From positions 1-30,675 of the IMG/VR virus record IMGVR_UViG_3300035118_000065: 30,675 bases of DNA; one strand, 5' to 3'. Shown here in pieces: positions 15,055 through 24,170 of this stretch; within the stretch, counting starts at the first letter, position 1; each line of letters begins with the position of its first letter. Under the pieces are notes generated by a model. It was not told the DNA's origin. It worked only from the letters and a program-made list of their open reading frames with translations, and made no database searches. The stretch comes from a virus. The position numbers and the translations under genes are program-made.

Positions 15055-15057
15055 CCG

Positions 15058-15432
15058 ATGCCAGGGCTGCTCAACAGCGCACAACTCACCGCGCTGCGCA
15101 CCGTTGCCAGCAGCGCGCTCGATATCGCGGGCGTCGCGATCCAGCACAATACACCCATCTCCAATGGGGACGGGACGTATAGCGACAGCTGGAGTACGAC
15201 GGCGACGGTGGCGGCGAGCCAGGCGAAGCCGTCAGCGGGCATCATGGCGGCGTACAGCGACGTGATCGGCTCGGCGACCTCCTACGTCATCCGCGTGCCC
15301 TACGGCACGACCTATCACGCCAATGACCGCCTGGTGATGCCGTCGGGTGAGGTACTGCGCATCCAGGCCGACCTGTCCGATAGCAGTTATTCCACGGCCA
15401 TGCTGCTGCTGGCCGTACGAATACAGCCTTAG
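15058..15432 (+). CDS. head-closure (stopper) protein
   Basis: A 124-residue beta-rich protein in the position of the head-tail stopper (SPP1 gp16-like/HK97 gp7-like). N-terminal helices (LNSAQLTALRTVASSALD) precede strands with the typical 'YGTTYHANDRLVMPSGEVLRIQAD' arrangement, where DRLV...GEVLRI is a recurring stopper pattern. The protein would close the portal channel and provide the tail docking surface. The start is ATG at 15058, just after the previous stop, so translation is probably coupled. Length matches the family (100-130). Confidence 0.68.
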   Translation: MPGLLNSAQLTALRTVASSALDIAGVAIQHNTPISNGDGTYSDSWSTTATVAASQAKPSAGIMAAYSDVIGSATSYVIRVPYGTTYHANDRLVMPSGEVLRIQADLSDSSYSTAMLLLAVRIQP

Positions 15433-15440
15433 ATGCGTCG

Positions 15441-15457
15441 AGGCCGTTTCTCGGCCT
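15441..15457 (+). terminator. small hairpin between stopper and gp10-like genes
   Basis: AGGCCG (15441-15446), loop TTTCT, CGGCCT (15452-15457), followed by TCTC. The 6-bp stem could partly terminate or protect the message; it lacks a clear U-tract. Confidence 0.3.
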
Positions 15458-15494
15458 TCTCAGCGCGTTACAGGGCACATCTAGGAGGCCAACT

Positions 15495-15917
15495 ATGGCC
15501 GGTGAGTTGATTGTCGTCTACGACCTGCTGCCCGAGATTGCCGCCAAGATTGAGGAAGTGGCATCGAAGGTCGTACGCAAGACGGCGTTTGATATCCAGG
15601 CGGCGGCGCAGGCCAACGCGCCGGTCGATACGGGCTTCCTCAAAAACAGCATCTACGTAGTCACGCGGGACACGTCCACGTACGGCCAGGTGCAGTCGCC
15701 AGAAGCGGATCAGGCGCTACTCGAACAGGTGGACGCGCCGCACGAGAAGACGACGGCCATCGTGGCCGTCGCCGCCAACTACGGCGCCTACGTGGAATAT
15801 GGCACGGTGCATGGTCCGGCCCAGCCCTACCTGACACCCGCGGTAGAGAAGATAAAGCCCGAGTTTGAGAAGGCGCTGGACAAGATTCTGGCGGAGATGG
15901 AAGTCAGCGCAGTCTAG
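15495..15917 (+). CDS. HK97 gp10-like tail/neck protein
   Basis: A 140-residue protein of the HK97 gp10 family, which takes part in head-tail joining. Residues 30-55 hold the signature DIQAAAQANAPVDTGFLKNSI. The C-terminal half contains NYGAYVEYGTVHGPAQPYLTPAVE (about 94-117), again the family pattern 'YaxyvEfGT...PqPfl.pa'. The last part is a helix. AGGAGG lies 7 bases before the ATG. It falls correctly between the stopper and the tail terminator. Family assignment is secure; the precise contact within the neck is not known for this phage. Confidence 0.88.
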   Translation: MAGELIVVYDLLPEIAAKIEEVASKVVRKTAFDIQAAAQANAPVDTGFLKNSIYVVTRDTSTYGQVQSPEADQALLEQVDAPHEKTTAIVAVAANYGAYVEYGTVHGPAQPYLTPAVEKIKPEFEKALDKILAEMEVSAV

Positions 15918-15946
15918 CAGTCTAGTGGTTTTAGGAGTGATGTAGC

Positions 15947-16363
15947 ATGGCGGTTGACCCGGTGCAGAATGGCTACGCGCTGCTCTACAGCACGCTCCAC
16001 GCCGACAGCACCTTTATGGGGCTGGTGAGCGGCATCTATCGCTATGCCGCCGCCGCTGGGACTGTGCCGGACTTCTGCATCATCGCGCTGCAATCCGCCA
16101 CCGATACCAATAGCGGGACGGGCGTCCGGCTCCTCAACCGCGCGCTCTTCCAGGTGAAGATTAGCGGCCCGGTGGCCGACGCCGCCAATATCGCCGCCGC
16201 CTACGCCCGCGCTGACGCGCTCTTACAGCCCAGCGGCAACCCGCTGCGCAACACCGATAACACCCTCGCCTGCTTCCGTGAGCAGGCGCTTGACTACGGC
16301 GAAGTCCGTCAGGATGGCACCCTCTGGATGCATCATGGCGGTTTATATCGCGTGGAGGTATAG
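15947..16363 (+). CDS. tail terminator/completion protein
   Basis: A 138-residue protein in the slot of the tail terminator, which caps the tail tube and docks to the head. It has YALLYSTLHADSTFMGLVSGIY at the N-terminus and FQVKISGP followed by helix AAAYARADALLQP, a pattern like DUF3168/gpU-type proteins. AGGAG precedes the ATG. It ends five bases before the tail tube gene. The support is position plus a moderate pattern match. Confidence 0.65.
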   Translation: MAVDPVQNGYALLYSTLHADSTFMGLVSGIYRYAAAAGTVPDFCIIALQSATDTNSGTGVRLLNRALFQVKISGPVADAANIAAAYARADALLQPSGNPLRNTDNTLACFREQALDYGEVRQDGTLWMHHGGLYRVEV

Positions 16364-16368
16364 CCGCT

Positions 16369-17379
16369 ATGGCAGTACGGTCAACGATCAATCAAAAAAC
16401 GCAGTGGGGATTGGAAGTCACCCATGGCACTGCGGCTGCGTGCAACAAGGTGCTCGCGTCCTACATCTGGACGCTCGGCGAGAAGCCGACCACCAAGCAG
16501 TTTCGCGGCAGTGGCCGCCAGTACCCTGGCACCTCGGCGCTGCTGTGGAAGGAGGGCACCTTCAAGGCCAGCGGCCCCGGCGACTTTGGCGAGATCACGT
16601 TTCTGCTGGCGATGGCCCTGGGCGCGCCGGTGAGCGCGCTCTCTGGCCTGTCCACCACCGCCTATATCAATACCTGGACGCCGCCGCTGACCGGCTCCTA
16701 CGCCAGCACGGCGAAGAGCGCGACGTTGCAAATGGGCGAGACGACGGGCGAGCAATACACCTACAACGTGCTGACCGGCTGGGGCTACAAAATCAACCGC
16801 AAGCAGGAGATCACCTGGGATTTCGAGGGCATCAACCAGGGCTTCACGACCGGTGTGACACTGACCGCCAGCCCGACCGAGGTCGAGCAGATCCCGATGA
16901 CCGGCGCGCAGGCCAACGTCTACCTCGACAGCACCAGCGCGGGCGTCGGCACGACGCTCATCACCAGTGATCTGATGGAGGCCGAGTTCAAGGCCAGCGA
17001 CTATTTCGCCGGGTACTATCCCGTCAATAGGACCAACGGCAGCTTCTCCGACCTGATCGACAAAGAGAAGAAGCACGACTTTACGATGACATTGCAGGCC
17101 ACCACGGCCGCGCTCGGCTACATCACCACCTACAACAACACCGGCGCCAAAGCCTATTTCAAGGTGGATGCGCTCGGCCCGGTGATTGACGCGACGCACA
17201 GCATTGCTGCCGAGTTCTCGCACGAGTTTTGCGCCTTCATGACCGGCTACGAGCCCTTCGCTGACTCCGATGGCGTCTACGCCTACAAAACGATGTGGTG
17301 TCTCGCCGAGGATACCGCCTGGGGCACTGGCCAGGCGCAGATCATCGCCCTCACCAACCTGCTGAATGGACTTGCCTAA
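16369..17379 (+). CDS. major tail tube protein
   Basis: A 336-residue beta-rich protein at the position of the tail tube subunit, directly before the frameshifted chaperone pair. It starts MAVRSTINQKTQWG and has an Ala/Thr/Ser/Gly-rich body with many strand-turn patterns (YKINRKQEITWDFEGINQGF). This fits the larger tube proteins that have an extra domain. Hexameric rings of it stack along the tape measure. GGAGG lies about 10 bases before the ATG, inside the end of the upstream gene. The family signature is mild, so the call relies on order, size and composition. Confidence 0.78.
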   Translation: MAVRSTINQKTQWGLEVTHGTAAACNKVLASYIWTLGEKPTTKQFRGSGRQYPGTSALLWKEGTFKASGPGDFGEITFLLAMALGAPVSALSGLSTTAYINTWTPPLTGSYASTAKSATLQMGETTGEQYTYNVLTGWGYKINRKQEITWDFEGINQGFTTGVTLTASPTEVEQIPMTGAQANVYLDSTSAGVGTTLITSDLMEAEFKASDYFAGYYPVNRTNGSFSDLIDKEKKHDFTMTLQATTAALGYITTYNNTGAKAYFKVDALGPVIDATHSIAAEFSHEFCAFMTGYEPFADSDGVYAYKTMWCLAEDTAWGTGQAQIIALTNLLNGLA

Positions 17380-17380
17380 C

Positions 17381-17752
17381 ATGCCACTCAATCTCGCCAG
17401 CCTCACCGCCAATCACGCAGACCTCACCGTTGACTTTGGCGGCGGTGTGAGCCTGGATATCTCCTACTTCCCCGCCAGGATCACCTCGCAGATGCTGCTC
17501 GATGTCACCGCCATGCAGCAGATGCAGCAGGCCAACCCGACCCCCGAGCAGATGCAGGCGGCTATCGAGACGCCTGCACGCCTCCTGCTCTCGCTGCTCT
17601 CGTCCTGGGATCTGGTGGAGACCGACGCCGAGGGCGTGGACCAGCCGGTGCCACTGACACTGGAGCGGCTGCTTGGCCTCGGCCTCAGCACCGTTTGGGC
17701 GATCATCAACACCATCATCAGCGCGCAGGCCGACACGTCGGGAAAATCCTAG
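17381..17752 (+). CDS. tail assembly chaperone, short form (gpG-like)
   Basis: A 123-residue protein between tail tube and tape measure, the conserved place for the tail-assembly chaperone. It is helical in its second half (VTAMQQMQQANPTPEQMQ, then LERLLGLGLSTVWAI). The ATG at 17381 directly follows the tube gene stop and has no strong Shine-Dalgarno, suggesting coupling. It ends in GKS just after the slippery heptamer G GGA AAA (17740-17746). Most ribosomes should finish here, a minority shifting to make the longer form. Both forms coat the tape measure during tail assembly. Confidence 0.85.
   Translation: MPLNLASLTANHADLTVDFGGGVSLDISYFPARITSQMLLDVTAMQQMQQANPTPEQMQAAIETPARLLLSLLSSWDLVETDAEGVDQPVPLTLERLLGLGLSTVWAIINTIISAQADTSGKS
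17740..17746 (+). promoter_or_regulatory. -1 programmed frameshift slippery heptamer GGGAAAA
   Basis: In the reading frame of the upstream gene the sequence is tcG GGA AAA tcc tag, exactly the X XXY YYZ arrangement, nearly identical to the lambda G-T site (GGGAAAG). The zero-frame stop comes one codon later. The -1 frame is open to 18000. Confidence 0.88.
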
Positions 17753-18000
17753 GCGTCGATGGCCAATGGTACGATGAAATCGGAGCCATTCGACGCTATC
17801 TCGTGATGGAAGGCACCATGGGCAGGATGCTGGACTGGTATCCTGTCATTCGCGCGGCACGCTATCTCGGCGTGCCGCCCTGGGAACTTCTCGACCAGCC
17901 GATCTTCTGGCAGCACAAAGCGCTGGCGGCTGAGATCATTGACGAACAGGTTTCCAAGGAACTCGCCAAACGCGACGCTCCTGCCATCCCCAACTCCTAG
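17746..18000 (+). CDS. frameshift extension of tail assembly chaperone (gpGT-like)
   Basis: The 84 codons read after the -1 shift give a fusion of about 206 residues. The extension begins ILGVDGQWYDEIG, then a helical segment IRRYLVMEGTMGRMLDWYPVIRAARYLGVPPWELLD, ending before the tape measure gene. PPWELLD followed by a charged helix is a recurring pattern in the T part of chaperones. There is no good start codon or Shine-Dalgarno of its own near the junction, which supports expression by frameshift. The T domain normally binds the tape measure and tube subunits. Confidence 0.85.
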   Translation: MLGVDGQWYDEIGAIRRYLVMEGTMGRMLDWYPVIRAARYLGVPPWELLDQPIFWQHKALAAEIIDEQVSKELAKRDAPAIPNS

Positions 18001-18015
18001 CCTCCTCCACTTCCT
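18001..18015. repeat. polypyrimidine repeat, copy 1
   Basis: CCTCCTCCACTTCCT, identical to 25386-25400. It lies in the 60-base pyrimidine-rich gap before the tape measure gene. The meaning is unknown; it may be a spacer or a binding site. Confidence 0.6.
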
Positions 18016-18060
18016 CTACCGCTCCACTCCTCCTCTCCTCACTCCTCACGAGGTCACACT

Positions 18061-20193
18061 ATGGCAGGCGTACCAACCAACGTCGCGCAGTTGATGGCGG
18101 TGCTCAGCCTCAATACGCTCCCGTTCGAGGCCAACGCCGCGAAAGCGGCGGGCATGATGGCGCCGGGTGGCATGCTCGCCATGGGCATGGCAGGCCTCGG
18201 TGTCATCGCCGCAGGCACCGGCATCATCGCCACCAAGATGGCCGGCGATTTCCAGAAGGGCATTACCAGCCTGGCCACCGGCGCCGGTGAACTCCCAGCT
18301 AATCTCGGCAAGGCTGCTGCGGGCATCAAGCAAATCGCAATGGACACCGGCACTAGCCTCAGTCAACTCAACGCCGGTATGTACATGATTTCGAGCGGCG
18401 GCTTCACCGTCGCCAAAGGTGGCCTCGACATCCTGCGCGCCGCAGCGGAAGGCGCGAAAGTGGGCAATGCCGATCTGGGCGTGGTCGCTGATACCACTGA
18501 CACGATCCTGAAGAACTTTGGTGAGCACGGCGCACTCACCGCAAGCCAGGCCGTGAACGCGCTTATCACCACGGTCGCCAACGGCAAGACGCACCTCGAA
18601 GATTTGGGCAGCAGCCTTTCCGGCGTGCTGCCAGCGGGCGCGGCGGCTGGCCTGGGCCTCAAAGATGTCCTGGGCGCGATGGCGGAACTGACCAACGTCG
18701 GTATCCCTGCCGCTGAGGCGTCCACCTATCTGCGCCAGATGATCATCGCGCTCGAAGCGCCCTCGGCGGGCGCACAGAAGGCGCTGGACGGTATCGGCAT
18801 CAGCAGCGACTCACTGGCTAAGAAGATGAAAGAAGGGCTGCCGCAAGCCCTGCAATACATCGAGAACCAACTGGAGAACCACGGTATCAAGCCAGGGACG
18901 GCGCAATACGTCGCGTCGCTGCGTCAGATATCAGGCGGCACACGCCAGATGCAGGGCATGCTCAACCTGATGGGGCCGCACCTGGCGGACTTCTCCAAGA
19001 AGGTGGATCTGGTTGGCACCGCCGCCAGCACGACCGGCACGAAAATCACGGGATGGGATCTCGTTCAGAAGAACATGAACCAGCAGTTTGACCGCTTCAA
19101 ATCGACGCTGAGTGTGCTGATGGTTGACCTTGGCGAGAAACTGCTGCCGGTGGCAACGGCGCTGTTCAAGTTCCTCGCCGATGTGGCGCTGCCCGCCGTC
19201 AAGAATCTGGCGCAGTGGCTCGGCGACAAGCTCGGCGGGGCCGCCGCGGGCATCGCGCAGGGCTGGAAAGACCTCACGAGCAAGGGCGGACTCCTCTACG
19301 GTCTCATGCAACAATTGCCCACCATCCTGGCCGCCGTCCACCATTACTTTGATTTGCTGGGTCAGGTATGGCGCACGCAGATACAACCGACACTCATCCA
19401 GATACTGCCGACGCTCAAGGTGCTCGGCATCATCCTCGGTGTCGTGATCCTCGGCGTGCTCGCCTCCGTCGTGATTATGTTCCTGGCGGTTGCAGGCGTC
19501 ATCACCGGGGTGATCTTCGTCTTCTTGAAACTGGTGCAGGGCATCCAGTTCGTCGTCACGCACTTTGGCGACTTCCTCGGCGCGATTGGCAACTTTGTCG
19601 GCGGCGTCATTGGCTGGTTCGGCAATCTCCAGAAGGGTGTCGAGCAGAAGGCGCACGACCTGGCGGCAAACGCCGTCAAGAAGTTCATGGAGTTGCAGAG
19701 CAACCTGATGCAGTGGGGACGTGATACCGCCAGGAAGGTGATCGACACCCTCACCGGCTTGCCCGGCAGGTTCCTGCAACTCGGCAAGGACATCATCCAC
19801 GCGCTGGCCAACGGCATCAGCAACGCCGCGGGCGCGGTGGGGAACGCGCTCAAGAACGTTCCTGGCATCGGCGGTATGCTCGGCGGCATCAGTAAGATCA
19901 TCCCCAAGTTCGCCGCGCAAGGCGGCGTATTTGGCGATGGCGAGTGGGGCGTGGTCGGCGAGCGCGGGCCAGAATCGATCCAGATGCGCGGTGGGCGCGC
20001 CATCATCACGCCGCTCACCGGTGGCGGCATCGCCGCCTCACCTGCGGGCATGTTCCTGCCCGGCGGTGGCGCTGGCGGCACGATCACGATTGTCGTGCCT
20101 GTCAACGTGGACGGCCGCAAACTCACCGAGGTCACCGCGCGGCATCTGCCCCATATCGCCCGCACCATCACCGGCAATAGGAGGACCGCCTAG
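18061..20193 (+). CDS. tail tape measure protein
   Basis: A 710-residue protein, the longest in the tail block after the head effector. The N-terminal 250 residues match the TP901-type tape measure domain, including QKGITSLATGAGE, NLGKAAAGIKQIAMDTG and LGLKDVLGAMAELTNVGIPAAEASTYL. A very hydrophobic stretch at about 454-493 would cross membrane during DNA entry. The C-terminus has Gly/Ala repeats and GEWGVVGERGPE, seen in many tape measures. Using about 0.15 nm per residue, the tail would be near 105 nm. GAGGT precedes the ATG. It would set tail length and be ejected at infection. No peptidoglycan-hydrolase domain is apparent. Confidence 0.92.
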   Translation: MAGVPTNVAQLMAVLSLNTLPFEANAAKAAGMMAPGGMLAMGMAGLGVIAAGTGIIATKMAGDFQKGITSLATGAGELPANLGKAAAGIKQIAMDTGTSLSQLNAGMYMISSGGFTVAKGGLDILRAAAEGAKVGNADLGVVADTTDTILKNFGEHGALTASQAVNALITTVANGKTHLEDLGSSLSGVLPAGAAAGLGLKDVLGAMAELTNVGIPAAEASTYLRQMIIALEAPSAGAQKALDGIGISSDSLAKKMKEGLPQALQYIENQLENHGIKPGTAQYVASLRQISGGTRQMQGMLNLMGPHLADFSKKVDLVGTAASTTGTKITGWDLVQKNMNQQFDRFKSTLSVLMVDLGEKLLPVATALFKFLADVALPAVKNLAQWLGDKLGGAAAGIAQGWKDLTSKGGLLYGLMQQLPTILAAVHHYFDLLGQVWRTQIQPTLIQILPTLKVLGIILGVVILGVLASVVIMFLAVAGVITGVIFVFLKLVQGIQFVVTHFGDFLGAIGNFVGGVIGWFGNLQKGVEQKAHDLAANAVKKFMELQSNLMQWGRDTARKVIDTLTGLPGRFLQLGKDIIHALANGISNAAGAVGNALKNVPGIGGMLGGISKIIPKFAAQGGVFGDGEWGVVGERGPESIQMRGGRAIITPLTGGGIAASPAGMFLPGGGAGGTITIVVPVNVDGRKLTEVTARHLPHIARTITGNRRTA

Positions 20194-20195
20194 CC

Positions 20196-21935
20196 ATGCC
20201 CTACACACCCTTCCAGCGCACCAACTTCGGCACCTCGACCGTCGCCGGGGGCAGCGGCGGCAATGGCACGCCGCTCAACCCCAGCGACACCACGCTCCAT
20301 CTACCCACCGGCGACGGCGCGAAGTTCCCCGCCACCGCGCCGTTTATGCTCTGGCTCGGCACCACCGAGCTGGCCAAATGCACGCTGCGTAGCACCGATA
20401 ACTTGACGCTCCTGCGCGCTCAGGAGGGCACTACCGCAGGAACCTGGCCGGTCGGGACGACGGTGCAACTGGCCGAGACGGCGGCGACGCTTGCGCAGAT
20501 CGACAGCGCGCTCAAGAACGCGCTCACCGGCGTCTATAACGTGCGCGACTACGGCGCCGTGGGCGATGGCGTCACCGATGACCATAGCGCGTTTCAGAGC
20601 GCCGTCAACGCGGCCAACACCGCGGGCGGCGGCGTGGTCTACGCCCCGGCGGCGACCTACATCAATGGCACCAGCGCGATTACCTGGCACAACTACGTCG
20701 AACTGCGTGGCGATGGGCCGAATGTCACCATCATCAAAGCGGCCAATGGCCTCAACGACGACATCATCCGCACGCTCAACTTCAACAGTTTGACGGGCAC
20801 CAATAGCGGCGGCGTCTCCGGCGTCGGCGAGTTCACCATCAGCAACCTGACGCTGGACGGCAACAACGCCAACAATACCAGCGGCAGCGGCCTCAAAGTC
20901 TATGGCTATGGCTACCGCCTGCGTGACATGGTGGTCAAGAATACAGCGGGCGATGGCATCTACTCCGAGTGGGCGACCAATAGCGACCTCAGCCCGTTTA
21001 ACGATGACCTCATTGCCCACTTCCAGTCGGTGAAGGTCATCAACTGCAAAGGCCACGGTATCAACTGGGCCGGGCCGCACGACTCGCTCTTTGACGAGGT
21101 GGTCATCTACAACTCCGGCAACCAGGACAACCACGCCAACCTCTACGTGCAGAATAATGCCAACATGAACGGTGGCGGCCTCTCCATCTCGAACAGCCAC
21201 AGTAGCGGCAATAACGCCACGTGGGGGCTAAAAACCGAGGGCACCGTGTTTTGCGTCAACAATCAGTGGGAGGGGTCGCAGTCGGCGATGGTCCTCTTTA
21301 CGGGGAGCGATGCGACGCATAACTCACAGAACTCCATCATGAGCGGCGACACGATCTACAACGCGGGTGTGGTATCCGCGCCGGTGGGCATCGAGATCGG
21401 CACGGCGAGCATCTCGATCAACATGCTCAACATTCGCGCCACCATCACTAACTGCACCAGTAGCGCGATCAAGTTCACCAACGACGGCGGATTTAACCGC
21501 TTCGATATCGTCAGCTTCCAGTCCACCGGCACGACCGTCTCGGGCACGCAGAATATCAACACGCTGCTCAATATGCATAAGTTCGGAACCGGCACGCCGC
21601 AGACCCAGGCGGCGGCGCATTTCTTGGCCAGTGGCGGCGCGCCGACGCTGGGCGCGCTCCAGACCAACGTCGCAAGCCAAACCATCAGCGGGCGGGATAC
21701 ACGCGGCTCCGTCGCCATCACGACCGGCGCAACCGGGCCAGCGAGCGGCGCGGTCGTTGCCATTGTCAATTTCGCGGCCAGCTATGCATCCGCGCCGATT
21801 GTGGTGCTGAGCGCCGACTCTGGCCTCTTCGGATTCGCCAGCGTCACCGGCAGCGGCTTTAGCATCAAGAACGTTTTCGGCTCGGCGCTTTCCGTGAGCA
21901 CGACCTACACCATCAACTTCATCGTGATCGGCTAG
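20196..21935 (+). CDS. pectate-lyase-like beta-helix tailspike
   Basis: A 579-residue protein with a right-handed beta-helix of the pectate lyase 3 superfamily. After an N-terminal attachment domain (about 1-105), residues 114-140 show the classical opening YNVRDYGAVGDGVTDDHSAFQSAVNAA. Repeated strands with Asn/Gly/Thr ladders and a typical YAPAATY segment follow. The last 80 residues (RGSVAITTGATGPASG to the end) form a separate beta-rich domain that may trimerise or bind receptor. Such spikes bind and often cut host surface polysaccharide; substrate unknown, catalytic residues not assignable by eye. AGGAGG lies upstream. It precedes the hub gene, an unusual position. Confidence 0.85.
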   Translation: MPYTPFQRTNFGTSTVAGGSGGNGTPLNPSDTTLHLPTGDGAKFPATAPFMLWLGTTELAKCTLRSTDNLTLLRAQEGTTAGTWPVGTTVQLAETAATLAQIDSALKNALTGVYNVRDYGAVGDGVTDDHSAFQSAVNAANTAGGGVVYAPAATYINGTSAITWHNYVELRGDGPNVTIIKAANGLNDDIIRTLNFNSLTGTNSGGVSGVGEFTISNLTLDGNNANNTSGSGLKVYGYGYRLRDMVVKNTAGDGIYSEWATNSDLSPFNDDLIAHFQSVKVINCKGHGINWAGPHDSLFDEVVIYNSGNQDNHANLYVQNNANMNGGGLSISNSHSSGNNATWGLKTEGTVFCVNNQWEGSQSAMVLFTGSDATHNSQNSIMSGDTIYNAGVVSAPVGIEIGTASISINMLNIRATITNCTSSAIKFTNDGGFNRFDIVSFQSTGTTVSGTQNINTLLNMHKFGTGTPQTQAAAHFLASGGAPTLGALQTNVASQTISGRDTRGSVAITTGATGPASGAVVAIVNFAASYASAPIVVLSADSGLFGFASVTGSGFSIKNVFGSALSVSTTYTINFIVIG

Positions 21936-21964
21936 GCGAGGAGTAGCAGGAGGAGAACGCCGCA

Positions 21965-23527
21965 ATGCCTATTCTCGCCATTCCCTTCCCGCTGCCGGGC
22001 GGCATGGTTACGCCGCCAGTGGTGCCCGCCGCCGTGCCGACCTATCGCGCGCTCGTCGCCGGGAGCTATCAGGAGATCAAGCAGGGGACGGTCAGCATCG
22101 GCTCCGCCATCAATCAGCGTGGCACCGGTGGCCTCACCGTCAAATCGGACCTCGGCATCACCTGGCCGTATGGCACACAGGCGCTCGTCTTCGATGAGAC
22201 CGGCGCGCAAATCTATGGCGGCTACGTCGCCAACGACCATGCCTATCGGGACGCGGGCGCACGCCAGGGCGACCTGGGCTGGCTCAATCACGACCTGACG
22301 CTGATGGATAACAGTTACCGCGCCGATAAGCGTACGGTCTTCAAACAATACAACAACGTCACCGCCGGATTCATCGTCAACGATCTCTACGGCGCGTATC
22401 TCGCCGCTGAGGGCGTCACCATCCTGCCAGGGAGTATCGCCACCGGACCCACCATCATTCAGGCGATTTGGGGTGGCTCCAAAAGCGTGGGGGAGGCGCT
22501 GACCTGGCTCGCGCAGCAGAGCGGCTACTGGTGGACGATCGACACCGATGGCGTGCTCTGGTTCCAGCCCTACGGCGGCGTTGCGTCACCCTTCTCCATC
22601 GACGGTACGAATGCCGACAGCATGCAAAACCTGACGGTCGATGCGGGCAACGACCTGCTCGTCACCAAACAGTACGTGAAGGGCAGCGTGGGCCAGAAGG
22701 GCAGCACAGCTAGCCCGCTGGTCGAGACGTTCAAGGGCGATGGGGCCACACGTTCGTTCACCCTCTCCTATCCGCTCAACACGCTCATCAGCGCGACGCT
22801 GAATGCGCTCGATATCACCTCACTCTTTCAGGATAAGGGCAGCAGCGGCGGCGCGTATTACAAGCTCGTCGGTGACGCGGTGCTGGCGCAAGACCCCTCT
22901 CAAAGCGTGCTCACCAGCAGCGATAGCCTCGTCATCACCTACATTGGACAATACCCGGTCATTGCCGCCGCGCAGAAGTCCGCAGCCATCGCCACACAGG
23001 CGACGCGCGAGCGCGTCGGTACGGGGCTGGTCGAGAGTGTGCATAGTGATAGCAAGCTGCGCAGCCTCCCGGCGGCGTTCCAGGTGGCCAACAACCTCGT
23101 GACCTATAACGGCGTGGATCTGACGGTGCTCAACTTCTCGACGAAGCAGAAGGGCTTGCAGCCGGGGCAGTTGCTACCGGTGACACTGAGCGACTACGGC
23201 CTCGCCAATCTGCCGATGCTCATCATCGCGGTGAACGTCAGCGACCAGCAGGATGGCCTCACGATCTGGTGGCAGGTGACGGCGGTGGGCGCGCCGGGCG
23301 CCTCGGCGTGGGCGCTTCAGGCGGCGCAAGAGACGACGTTCTGGCAGCAGATCATGGCGCCATCGAGCGACCCCAGCGACTTGACGGACGCGCAAGATAC
23401 CGCGCTGGCGCTGCTCTCCACCAGCGTCGTCAGCCATACGCCAAGCGTGAGTATCACGACGACGAAGCTGCTGTGCTCCTTCCCCAGCAGTTCACTCTTC
23501 CCGCTCAGCAGCCTCTTCCCCTGCTGA
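21965..23527 (+). CDS. tail hub-like (baseplate) protein
   Basis: A 520-residue protein in the tail-tip region. The N-terminal third (TYRALVAGSYQEIKQGTVSIGSAINQRG) and then TAGFIVNDLYGAYLAAEGV and KSVGEALTWLAQQSGYWWTIDTDGVLWFQPYGG follow the general plan of gp27/Tal-like hub proteins. Those proteins form the ring closing the tail tube. A second part (GDGATRSFTLSYPLN) is like a small beta domain. The C-terminus ends in a Ser/Leu/Phe/Pro-rich repeat. AGGAGG precedes the ATG. No lysozyme or peptidase motif is evident. The hub call is moderate; no separate distal tail (Dit) gene is found. Confidence 0.65.
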   Translation: MPILAIPFPLPGGMVTPPVVPAAVPTYRALVAGSYQEIKQGTVSIGSAINQRGTGGLTVKSDLGITWPYGTQALVFDETGAQIYGGYVANDHAYRDAGARQGDLGWLNHDLTLMDNSYRADKRTVFKQYNNVTAGFIVNDLYGAYLAAEGVTILPGSIATGPTIIQAIWGGSKSVGEALTWLAQQSGYWWTIDTDGVLWFQPYGGVASPFSIDGTNADSMQNLTVDAGNDLLVTKQYVKGSVGQKGSTASPLVETFKGDGATRSFTLSYPLNTLISATLNALDITSLFQDKGSSGGAYYKLVGDAVLAQDPSQSVLTSSDSLVITYIGQYPVIAAAQKSAAIATQATRERVGTGLVESVHSDSKLRSLPAAFQVANNLVTYNGVDLTVLNFSTKQKGLQPGQLLPVTLSDYGLANLPMLIIAVNVSDQQDGLTIWWQVTAVGAPGASAWALQAAQETTFWQQIMAPSSDPSDLTDAQDTALALLSTSVVSHTPSVSITTTKLLCSFPSSSLFPLSSLFPC

Positions 23528-23558
23528 TCTCCTGCCCATCTCCTGCTAGGAGTTCGCT

Positions 23559-24170
23559 ATGACCTCGTATGCTCTCTGGACGACCAACGGCCTCAATCTG
23601 GCGGCGACGGCTGTGCAGACAGCGGGCGCGAACGCCGCCGTTACCTATGTGGCGCTCTCGACCGGCTGTGGCACGCTCGCCAGTTCACTCACCATTGGCA
23701 CGGTCTACACGTCACTGAGTCTGACAGGGACGCTTCCGGCGAATCTGGCGAGCGGGCAGACCCTCATCTTGACCGATGGCGTGAATAGTCAGCAGGTCGT
23801 GACCAGCGCCAGCGTCAGCGTGGGCGCAAGCAGCATCCCGGTCGTGGGTTTCGCCGCCAGCGCGAGCTTCGCCGCCAGTGTGACCGGCATCGCGCCCTTG
23901 CCGCAGGCCAGCGATGTCGCGCTCTACAACGAGAGCGTGCGTGTGGCCATCCTCGCCAGTGGCGCGGGCGCGGGCGCGGGTGAGTCCTCGATCAGTGGCT
24001 ACTGCGACGGCACGCAGCCCAGCAACGTCTATGTGCTGGTTGGCTACTTTGGCGGGGCAAGCGCGACGAGCAGCACCGGCACGGGCACGCTGATGATCGA
24101 GGATATTCAGTTCTGGAACCACACCATCAACACCGACAGCAATATGTATCAGGCGGATGCGACGATCTAG
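23559..24170 (+). CDS. hypothetical minor tail protein
   Basis: A 203-residue protein, strongly Ala/Ser/Thr/Gly-rich with repeated beta-type strands (SVSVGASSIPVVGFAASASFAASV), ending with an acidic-aromatic tail. I do not recognise a family. It lies between the hub-like protein and a fibre-like protein and has TAGGAG before the ATG. It therefore likely belongs to the tail tip, perhaps linking the receptor-binding parts. Composition is like the neighbours, so there is no sign of recent transfer. Confidence 0.55.
   Translation: MTSYALWTTNGLNLAATAVQTAGANAAVTYVALSTGCGTLASSLTIGTVYTSLSLTGTLPANLASGQTLILTDGVNSQQVVTSASVSVGASSIPVVGFAASASFAASVTGIAPLPQASDVALYNESVRVAILASGAGAGAGESSISGYCDGTQPSNVYVLVGYFGGASATSSTGTGTLMIEDIQFWNHTINTDSNMYQADATI

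Noticed and set aside
16381-17412. 343-codon leftward frame over the tail tube gene
   Set aside because: Composition typical of an antisense shadow, no start signals, whole overlap with a positioned tail gene.
18931-19920. Leftward frame over the tape measure gene
   Set aside because: Shadow of the repetitive helical tape measure; rich in His/Asp/Glu without family motifs.
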